Shown: one piece after another, positions 7,752 to 13,040 of the stretch
Layout of the letters: each line of letters opens with the position of its first letter
Numbering within the stretch: position 1 is the stretch's first letter
Assembly: GCA_964581505.1 (NCBI GenBank)
Contig: CAZOOR010000071.1
Span: 1-13,040 of the forward strand
Origin: CAZOOR01 sp964581505
GTDB lineage: Bacteria; Bacteroidota; Ignavibacteria; Kapaibacteriales; UBA2268
Length of the DNA: 13,040 nucleotides
Direction of reading: 5' to 3'
Made by a program: the position numbers and the translations under genes
Notes under the pieces: model-generated
What the model was told of the DNA's origin: nothing
What the model saw: only the letters and a program-made list of their open reading frames with translations
Databases searched by the model: none

Positions 7752-7775
7752 TTTACATAAATAAAAGGACAGAGA

Positions 7776-9257
7776 TTAATAATTATCAATCTGCGCTCTT
7801 TGTAATTTATCAGAAAAGTCCACATAGACGGTTTTCCATTCAGTGAAAATATCAAAGACCGTCCAGCCGCCTTCGCGATGTCCGTTGCCTGTACCTTTCA
7901 CTCCACCAAAAGGCATGTGTGCTTCGGCACCGATTGTCGGAGCATTAATGTATGTGATACCTGCTTCGATGTCGCGTATTGCACGGAAAGCATCATTTAC
8001 ATTTCTTGTATAAATTGACGATGAAAGTCCGAACTCAATATCGTTTGCCAATTCAATAGCATGCTCGAATGAATCCGCTTTTGTAACTGCAAGAACAGGA
8101 CCAAAAACTTCTTCCTGGAATAATCTCATATCACGCGTAACATCAGCGAAGATTGTCGGCTCAAAGAAATATCCTTTGTCTAATTCGCCGCCTGTGGCTC
8201 TATTGCCACCAATTACAAGACGGGCACCTTCTTCATTTGCCACTTTGCAATAGTATTCGCAAGTTTCGAGTTGCTTCTCATGAATAACAGGACCGACTTC
8301 CGTTTCCTGTAAAAGCCCACTGCCGAGTTTTAGTTTTTTTGTTCTTTCTACGAGCAAATCAAGAATTTCATCATAAACGTCTTTATGAACAATCAGGCGA
8401 GAAGTAGCTGTACATCTCTGTCCCGTTGTACCGAAAGCACCCCAAAGGACGCCGTCAATAGCGACTTCAAAGTTTGCATCGGGCATAATAATTTGCGGGT
8501 TTTTGCCGCCCATTTCGAGCGAACATTTTTTATTTGTTCTTCCGCAGATTTCGCCGATTTTGAATCCGACACCGGTCGAACCGGTAAAGCCGATTAGGTC
8601 AATATCGGGATGCTCGACAAGCATATTACCCATATAGCCCTTGCCCAATACAACATTGAAAACACCGGGAGGAACGCCGGCTTCTTCCATTACTTCTGCA
8701 AATACTACGCCTGCCTGAGGTACATCTTTCGAGGGTTTATATACGACAGTATTGCCGGCGGCAATTGCCGGTAAAATTTTCCAAGAGGGAACTGCCAAAG
8801 GAAAGTTGAATGCCGTAATAATACCGCAAACGCCGATAGGTACGCGGAAGGACATATTCATTTTGTTGTCCATTTCGCTGGGTGCGGTATGCCCGAAAAG
8901 ACGGCGTGTTTCCGAAGCTGAATAATATGCTGTATCAATTGCTTCCTGAATATCGCCGCGAGTCTCGAAAACCGGTTTACCCATTTCGCGTGTCATTATT
9001 TTAGCAATTTCTTCTTTCCTTCTGAGGAATATGTCGCCGGCTTTTTTGATAATATCACCGCGCTTGGGTGCAGGTACTTTTTTCCATGTTTTATATGCTT
9101 CGCGTGCGGCTTTTACCGCTTCATCTACGTCTGCTTGACCTGATTCGGCAAACTCGCCGACTATGTCGCTAATATCGGCAGGGTTTATATTTTTAAAATA
9201 TTTGCCTGTTTGCGGCTCTACCCATTTGCCGTTGATGAAGTTGTTAAATCTCTCCAT
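7776..9257 (-). CDS. NAD(P)+-dependent aldehyde dehydrogenase
   Basis: This 493-aa enzyme of the ALDH superfamily oxidises an aldehyde to a carboxylate in the cytoplasm. The key residues are present: N151 (AFNFPLAVPSWK), cofactor-binding K174 (YKPSKD), GFTGSTGVG (223-231), the general base E248 (LEMGGKNP) and the catalytic C282 (TGQRCTATS). Length is full. The sequence most recalls the YcbD/GucD group (alpha-ketoglutaric semialdehyde dehydrogenases), with succinic or aminoadipic semialdehyde dehydrogenase as alternatives. The substrate is not certain. GGAG at 9266-9269, eight bases before the ATG, supports the start. The gene stands alone: the sdh operon converges on one side and the GH57 gene diverges on the other, so context does not name the pathway. 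Confidence 0.9.
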   Translation of the reverse strand: MERFNNFINGKWVEPQTGKYFKNINPADISDIVGEFAESGQADVDEAVKAAREAYKTWKKVPAPKRGDIIKKAGDIFLRRKEEIAKIMTREMGKPVFETRGDIQEAIDTAYYSASETRRLFGHTAPSEMDNKMNMSFRVPIGVCGIITAFNFPLAVPSWKILPAIAAGNTVVYKPSKDVPQAGVVFAEVMEEAGVPPGVFNVVLGKGYMGNMLVEHPDIDLIGFTGSTGVGFKIGEICGRTNKKCSLEMGGKNPQIIMPDANFEVAIDGVLWGAFGTTGQRCTATSRLIVHKDVYDEILDLLVERTKKLKLGSGLLQETEVGPVIHEKQLETCEYYCKVANEEGARLVIGGNRATGGELDKGYFFEPTIFADVTRDMRLFQEEVFGPVLAVTKADSFEHAIELANDIEFGLSSSIYTRNVNDAFRAIRDIEAGITYINAPTIGAEAHMPFGGVKGTGNGHREGGWTVFDIFTEWKTVYVDFSDKLQRAQIDNY

Positions 9258-9305
9258 TTTTTGTTCTCCGTAATAAAAAAAATAAAAATTTAGTTTGAAA
9301 CATTA

Positions 9306-9313
9306 CAAATTTA
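9306..9313 (-). promoter_or_regulatory. putative -7 element for the aldehyde dehydrogenase gene
   Basis: The minus strand reads TAAATTTG, a perfect TAnnTTTG and the same octamer as in the transporter promoter. It would give a leader of roughly 40 bases. No TTG lies at the usual 17-23 bases upstream, so this is only half of a promoter match. Confidence 0.35.
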
Positions 9314-9364
9314 ACTTATTTTTTAATTCTTATTTATAATAAAATTCAAAAGTTTATTAAAAAA

Positions 9365-11389
9365 ATGTTATCTCTCAAAATTGCAATACTCTGGCATCAG
9401 CATCAACCGTATTATAAAATTAACGGGAAATATCAACTTCCTTGGGTAAGGCTTCATGGAATTAAGGATTATTATGATTTGCCTGCTTTATTTTTTAATT
9501 ATCCTTCAATTAAGCAGACAATTAACATAGTACCGTCTATGATAATGCAAGCCGAGGATTACGCTCGGAATAATGTTGATGAAAAGATTTTGAATTTAAC
9601 CCGCAAAAGGGCTGATGAACTGAATGACAATGACAAAAGTGAAATTCTAAAATCATTTTTTATTTGCAACGAAGCAAATATGATTTTGCCCGAGCTTAGA
9701 TTTGCAGAATTATATGAGATGGCAAAAAGTTCGGATATTTCCGCTTTCAATGTGCAGGATTGGTTGGATTTGCAAATATGGTACAATCTGACTTGGTTCG
9801 GTCAAGTTTCGCGACAAAGGAATGATGTCAAATATTTATTTGCAAAAGGGCGTAATTTTAGTGAGGAAGATAAACAATTATTATTTGCAATACAGAAGGA
9901 TATTCTGTCAGAAATTACTCCTACTATGAAGCGTTTGCAAGATTTGGGCAATTTGGAAATATCTGTTTCGCCAATGTATCATCCTATCTTGCCCCTACTA
10001 TTTGATACTAATTCTGCGAGCGAGGCAATGCCGAATAATATATTACCAAAGCCTGCATTCCAAGAACCGCAAGATGCACAATGGCATTTGAGCAAAGCAA
10101 TTGATTTTTATTCCAACCGATTTGACAAAAAACCTAACGGTCTTTGGCCCCCCGAGGGAGCAGTATCAAATAAAATTATGGAACTTGTTGCTGAGTCGGG
10201 AATTAAATGGGTGGCAACGGACGAAGGGATTATGACAGCCTCATTCAATAATTCCGTTAACCGTCTCGAAAGGTTTTTCCCCAGACGGTTTAAAACCGAT
10301 AAAGGCGAATTAATTATTTTCTTTCGCGACCGCTTGCTTTCAGACTTAATAGGCTTTAATTATTCCGCTATGAATCCGAAGGAAGCGGCAAGTGATTTTA
10401 TTAATCGTTTGAAATATGTTCGCTGGGAAATTAGTTCTCATTATGGTGAGGATAGTCTTCGGCACGCTGTTGTTCCAATTATTTTAGATGGAGAGAACTG
10501 CTGGGAATTCTATAAAGATAACGGTAAGCCATTCCTTGATGCACTTTTTACAGGATTGAGCAATGAGCCTGAACTTCGGACGATTACTTTTAGCGAAGCC
10601 ACAGATGAACAATCTATAAACTATTTGCGTCCTATGAATTATCTGCGAGCCGGTTCGTGGATTAATGCTAACTTTGATATTTGGATTGGACAGAAAGAAC
10701 ATATCAATGCTTGGAATGCACTCCGAGAGGCACGTAAGGCAATTGAGGAAGCAAGTGGGAATCAGAAAGGAAAGGATATTAAGGCGGCTATTGATGAAAT
10801 TCATATTGCTGAGGGAAGCGATTGGTTCTGGTGGTATCACGATACACATCAAGCACCAAATAAGCCCGACTTCGATATTATGTTCCGCAGTTTATTGATT
10901 AATGTTTATACATATCTTGGCGAAGATGTACCGAAATATTTGTTTAAGCCATTTAGCAAAATTCAATCCAAGCAATTATTACAACAAGCGAAAACAAAAA
11001 TTACGCCCGATATAAAAAAAATGGATATTAAGCAATGGGAGGGAGCGGGTCTCTATAACACTTCTTTGGCAATGGATGCTATGCACTCTTCTGCCGAGTT
11101 GCTGTCATCGGTGTATTTCGGAAATGATGACTCATCTATTTATATCAGAATAGAAGCTAAGAGAGAAATCTCCGACAAAGACAAAATAAAATTAATAATT
11201 TCCGAGCCTTTTGAATTTACAGTCGAATTAAGCAAGCGGGATTTGATAGGAGATGCAGACAATATCTTTCAGGTGAAGATTGGGCGACAGAATGTCAATA
11301 CAATCAAGATGAAAATTATCTCAGAAACAATAAACGGAATAATCCACTACCCACGCTCGGGCAGTCTGGAAATAGTATTTGTTAATTAA
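9365..11389 (+). CDS. glycoside hydrolase family 57 alpha-glucan enzyme
   Basis: This 674-aa protein begins with the GH57 hallmark HQHQPYY at residues 11-17, the first conserved region of the (beta/alpha)7 barrel. LWPPEG (260-265) supplies the candidate nucleophile E264. ILDGENCW supplies the acid/base D375 followed by E377. SDWFWWYHD, around residue 480, matches the last conserved region. The C-terminal 150 residues or so look beta-rich, as in amylopullulanase-type members. Family enzymes hydrolyse or transfer alpha-1,4/1,6-glucans. There is no signal peptide, so a cytoplasmic role on glycogen or maltodextrin is likely. Amylase, pullulanase and glucanotransferase activities cannot be told apart by eye. 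No ribosome binding site is seen before the ATG. The gene ends three bases from the convergent neighbour's stop. Confidence 0.88.
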   Translation: MLSLKIAILWHQHQPYYKINGKYQLPWVRLHGIKDYYDLPALFFNYPSIKQTINIVPSMIMQAEDYARNNVDEKILNLTRKRADELNDNDKSEILKSFFICNEANMILPELRFAELYEMAKSSDISAFNVQDWLDLQIWYNLTWFGQVSRQRNDVKYLFAKGRNFSEEDKQLLFAIQKDILSEITPTMKRLQDLGNLEISVSPMYHPILPLLFDTNSASEAMPNNILPKPAFQEPQDAQWHLSKAIDFYSNRFDKKPNGLWPPEGAVSNKIMELVAESGIKWVATDEGIMTASFNNSVNRLERFFPRRFKTDKGELIIFFRDRLLSDLIGFNYSAMNPKEAASDFINRLKYVRWEISSHYGEDSLRHAVVPIILDGENCWEFYKDNGKPFLDALFTGLSNEPELRTITFSEATDEQSINYLRPMNYLRAGSWINANFDIWIGQKEHINAWNALREARKAIEEASGNQKGKDIKAAIDEIHIAEGSDWFWWYHDTHQAPNKPDFDIMFRSLLINVYTYLGEDVPKYLFKPFSKIQSKQLLQQAKTKITPDIKKMDIKQWEGAGLYNTSLAMDAMHSSAELLSSVYFGNDDSSIYIRIEAKREISDKDKIKLIISEPFEFTVELSKRDLIGDADNIFQVKIGRQNVNTIKMKIISETINGIIHYPRSGSLEIVFVN

Positions 11390-11392
11390 ATG

Positions 11393-11959
11393 TCAATAAT
11401 AGAGCAGTAAAAACAGAACAGGCAAAATCAATCCAAGTGTAGCAATAATTGCACCACGCCATTTGAAGCCCTTTCTTCCTTTAATTACAAACAAACCCGT
11501 TATTGAGAGGACAATTAAGGAGCCTGCAAAAAAATCTGAGAACCAAAGCCACCATTTGCCGGGATTATAATGCAGATAGTTTACCGTATGGAATATGGGA
11601 CGCCGTTTGATTGTTTCATATTGGGCATTGCCTGTTTGCAAATCCACAACAATACTACCATCATTGAAATATATTTTCAACTTTTCTGACGAAGGAAAGT
11701 AATGCTTTTTATAGTTATCTTCCTCACCGAATTTTTTCAGTATATTTACAACCGTTTGTTTAGATATATTGGCTTTATTGCTTGCAATTGAGGTTTTGAA
11801 TTTTTTATTTTCGATAATATAATTTGGATTCCAATCATTTAAATGATTAACCGCTATACCCGAAAGTGCATAAGCAATTGTCAGGATAGCAAAGAAATAT
11901 CCTAAATCACGGTGAATGATGCGGAACCATTTACGCCATTTGATTTTCATAGTAAACAT
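11393..11959 (-). CDS. PepSY-associated transmembrane protein
   Basis: The 188-aa product has a helix at about 18-38, an extracytoplasmic segment (about 40-135) with a PepSY-like stretch (KLKIYFNDGSIVVDLQTGNAQ), then helices at about 140-158 and 167-187. HRDLGYFF and SGIAVNHLNDWNP at the N-terminus and FHTVNYLHYNPGKWW before helix 2 are typical of the small PepSY_TM-like proteins of Bacteroidota. H16, H39, H124 and H130 lie near membrane borders and could hold heme or metal; this is inference. It follows the lipoprotein gene by 44 bases on the same strand, so one operon is likely. ATG at 11959 is used here, and the ATG three codons later (MKIKWRKW) is an equal alternative; neither has a ribosome binding site. 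Molecular function unknown. Confidence 0.75.
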   Translation of the reverse strand: MFTMKIKWRKWFRIIHRDLGYFFAILTIAYALSGIAVNHLNDWNPNYIIENKKFKTSIASNKANISKQTVVNILKKFGEEDNYKKHYFPSSEKLKIYFNDGSIVVDLQTGNAQYETIKRRPIFHTVNYLHYNPGKWWLWFSDFFAGSLIVLSITGLFVIKGRKGFKWRGAIIATLGLILPVLFLLLYY

Positions 11960-11961
11960 TA

Positions 11962-11996
11962 GGTACAGGCGAGTTGTACTAACCCGCCTGCATACC
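11962..11996 (-). promoter_or_regulatory. intercistronic hairpin before the PepSY gene
   Basis: CAGGCG (11966-11971) pairs with CGCCTG (11985-11990). The stem can extend through GGTA (11962-11965) and TACC (11993-11996) with a two-base bulge, and GTT/AAC can pair inside the loop. It fills most of the gap between the lipoprotein stop and the PepSY start and ends two bases before the first ATG. It could limit ribosome access or mark RNA processing. No T-run follows on the minus strand, so it is not an intrinsic terminator. Confidence 0.5.
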
Positions 11997-12003
11997 GTAA
12001 ATA

Positions 12004-12570
12004 TTATTTGATAATTTTATATTTAATACATTCTACAGAATAGAAGGACAATTTGTCTTTGCCGGTTTTTTCTAATTTTTGTCTTAAAGTATTAATTTTA
12101 TCCAAACTTTCTTTTTTCTCGTCTTCATCTGAATTATCCTCGTGTTTACCATCGTGAATTTTCTTATCACTCTCTTTATCCTTGTTCAGGTCTTGTTCCC
12201 ATTTGTCCAGATAATCTTTATCAACTACTTTTTCTTTTATTAAGCCGAGAACTTCGACAGTATTTCCTGTAAGCGAGGCATCAAAAGTAGATATATTCTT
12301 TCCGGCTTCGACTTTGAGAGCCGCTTCGGATTTCTCGTCCATAAGAAACATACGTTTACCACTGTGTTTACAAGTGTGGTCAACAATACCTGTTATGATT
12401 ATTTCTTTTCCTATCAGTTCGCCTGCTTTTTCTTTAAACTCTGCCAGCTTAATCTTTACAGGTGCTTGCTTGACAGCTTCTTGTGTGTCAGCTTGTTGTT
12501 TAGGTTCTTCTTTGCCGCCGCAGCCTGCAATCAGGATTAGGGCAAACAATAGTGTAATAATACTTTTCAT
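12004..12570 (-). CDS. OB-fold-like lipoprotein with HTCKH motif
   Basis: This 188-aa protein has a lipoprotein signal peptide ending in LIAGC, with C17 as the lipidated residue and GGK after it. A linker follows to about residue 38. Residues about 50-115 (GKEIIITGIVDHTCKHSGKR and VEVLGLIKEKV) look like a small OB-fold beta barrel. HTCKH at 65-69 offers His and Cys side chains that might bind metal. The tail (125-155) is highly charged and rich in Lys, Asp and Glu, with further His. I recall lipoproteins with a CKHSGKR motif beside PepSY membrane genes in Bacteroidota, but could not check this. The pairing suggests a joint envelope role, perhaps with metals or redox; no function is established. 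It is the first gene of a likely two-gene operon. Confidence 0.78.
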   Translation of the reverse strand: MKSIITLLFALILIAGCGGKEEPKQQADTQEAVKQAPVKIKLAEFKEKAGELIGKEIIITGIVDHTCKHSGKRMFLMDEKSEAALKVEAGKNISTFDASLTGNTVEVLGLIKEKVVDKDYLDKWEQDLNKDKESDKKIHDGKHEDNSDEDEKKESLDKINTLRQKLEKTGKDKLSFYSVECIKYKIIK

Positions 12571-12610
12571 AATAATTAGTAAAAGTTTGTGAATGAAAAT
12601 AATTTTTTTT

Positions 12611-12634
12611 TTGCATACAATTAACAGTATGCAA
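12611..12634. promoter_or_regulatory. operator-like palindrome upstream of the lipoprotein gene
   Basis: TTGCATAC (12611-12618) and GTATGCAA (12627-12634) form a perfect 8-bp inverted repeat with an eight-base centre. It lies 41-64 bases before the lipoprotein ATG and would overlap the transcription start predicted from the promoter candidate next to it. The T-run at 12603-12612 lies on the wrong side for termination on either strand, which favours an operator. Confidence 0.42.
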
Positions 12635-12662
12635 GATATTAAATTACAATAATTAAAACAAA
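12632..12662 (-). promoter_or_regulatory. weak promoter candidate for the lipoprotein/PepSY unit
   Basis: On the minus strand TTTG (12659-12662) is followed by 20 bases and then TATCTTG (12632-12638), one base short of TAnnTTTG. Spacing fits the Bacteroidota pattern. The match is imperfect and was found by eye in AT-rich DNA. Confidence 0.3.
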
Positions 12663-12748
12663 TAAAGATTTAGCAATTTATAAATAAAACTGATTCGCGA
12701 TAATATAAATCGTACTCTGAAAGATGCAGTTTTGTTTTCGGTTGTTCG

Positions 12749-12790
12749 CCCCCTCGCCATCTGGGAGAGGGCAGGGGTGAGGAGCGGCTG
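12749..12790. repeat. REP-like G/C-rich element, copy 2 (inverted relative to copy 1)
   Basis: This is a G/C-rich island in AT-rich flanks. CCCTC (12751-12755) can pair with GAGGG (12767-12771). GGGGTGAGGAGCGGCTG (12774-12790) is the exact reverse complement of 7677-7693. The composition and the CCCTC/GAGGG/GGGGTGAGG make-up resemble dispersed extragenic palindromic repeats found in many genomes. It directly abuts the putative IS end. Confidence 0.55.
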
Positions 12791-12831
12791 ATTAAGGAGG
12801 CTGTCCAATAAGTTTTGCATATTTAATAATG

Positions 12832-12878
12832 AAATATTAATTTAGAAATTAATATTTGTGAATGTATAATTTCTAAAT
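12832..12878. repeat. overlapping, mutually exclusive AT-rich inverted repeats
   Basis: AAATATTAATTT (12832-12843) pairs perfectly with AAATTAATATTT (12846-12857). ATTTAGAAATTA (12840-12851) also pairs perfectly with TAATTTCTAAAT (12867-12878). The two stems share bases and cannot form together. They lie between the IS end and the transposase start. The tight 2-base loop of the first suggests a DNA palindrome over an RNA hairpin. Confidence 0.4.
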
Positions 12879-12882
12879 AACA

Positions 12883-12990
12883 ATGACAAAATTAAGTTTC
12901 AAGAAAATACACGGCGTTCGGCTGTGTATATTTTCTGAAAATACTTATTCAGGAATATCAGAAAATCATCCTGTACGACTGATTGATTAA
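12883..12990 (+). pseudogene. truncated IS1182-type transposase, N-terminal fragment
   Basis: The frame codes for 35 residues starting MTKLSFKK and ending ISENHPVRLID before a TAA at 12988-12990. E-N-H-P-V-R-L-I near residue 30 is the pattern I know from the N-terminus of IS1182-family transposases, where the protein would continue for about 450 more residues. After the stop only about 50 AT-rich bases remain in the window and none continue the family. An imperfect hairpin spans most of the frame: 12897-12915 with 12921-12940, loop GTTCG, with small bulges. The gene is non-functional as seen; the family call rests on a short motif. Confidence 0.5.
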
Positions 12991-13040
12991 GAAATATATA
13001 AAATACTTTTAATTATTCTTAAAAAATAGTATATTGCAAA

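Larger units (their letters stand above)
12797..12990 (+). mobile_element. left-end remnant of an IS1182-like element
   Basis: GAGGCTGTCCAATAAGT at 12797-12813 resembles the terminal inverted repeats of IS1182-type elements. It lies 86 bases before a reading frame whose end resembles the start of their transposases. No right end is visible within the window, and the reading frame closes early, so this is a fragment or a decayed copy. The true terminal base and any target duplication cannot be set from one end. Confidence 0.5.

Noticed and set aside
10484..10852. 122-codon open frame on the minus strand inside the GH57 gene
   Set aside because: It is antisense to the conserved catalytic region of GH57 and has no supporting start signal or neighbours.
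12601..12634. Palindrome next to a long T-run read as an intrinsic terminator
   Set aside because: The T-run precedes the stem on the plus strand and becomes an A-run after the stem on the minus strand, so neither direction gives stem-then-T. A regulatory site is the better reading.
1..13040. A novel defence, secretion or biosynthetic system
   Set aside because: The genes are mostly recognisable metabolic and transport genes. No nuclease, helicase, toxin, CRISPR spacing, reverse transcriptase, modular synthase or secretion component was seen on either strand.

Overview
The window reads as an AT-rich, densely coded chromosomal stretch from a bacterium of the Bacteroidota/Chlorobi/Ignavibacteria neighbourhood. 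This is an inference from several signs. The succinate dehydrogenase is the B-type, with a single five-helix cytochrome b. Two promoter candidates carry the Bacteroidota -7 motif TAnnTTTG. The lipoprotein plus PepSY pair has, from memory, a Bacteroidota look. Several genes also have clear Shine-Dalgarno sequences, which is less usual for Bacteroidota proper, so a deeper FCB lineage such as Ignavibacteria or Kapabacteria is possible but not shown.

Layout. Bases 1-249: left edge, at most the last codons of a truncated gene, then no gene. Bases 250-2195 (minus): a LeuT-like sodium-coupled amino-acid transporter followed 11 nt later by a 35-residue single-helix protein that resembles the small subunits of such transporters. 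Bases 2196-2390: AT-rich divergent promoter region with two perfect inverted repeats. Bases 2391-4037 (plus): polytopic GT-C-like membrane protein. Bases 4115-7511 (plus): sdhC-sdhA-sdhB, overlapping by 4 and 1 nt. Bases 7512-7775: a UUCG hairpin, a REP-like G/C-rich element and a bidirectional terminator. Bases 7776-9257 (minus): aldehyde dehydrogenase. Bases 9365-11389 (plus): GH57 alpha-glucan enzyme. Bases 11393-12570 (minus): OB-fold-like lipoprotein followed by a PepSY-type membrane protein. Bases 12571-13040: lipoprotein promoter region, a second REP-like copy in inverted orientation, and the left end of an IS1182-like element whose transposase reading frame stops after 35 codons.

How the genes fit together. 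The core is ordinary central metabolism: succinate/fumarate interconversion coupled to (mena)quinone, aldehyde oxidation and glycogen/maltodextrin handling, plus amino-acid uptake. I see no defence system, CRISPR array, tRNA or rRNA. The parts most worth a second look are the LeuT-like transporter with a roughly 90-residue extra domain between its last two helices and a tiny co-encoded partner, the operator-like palindrome inside that transporter's promoter, the lipoprotein/PepSY pair with an intercistronic hairpin, and the truncated IS end lying against a REP-like element.
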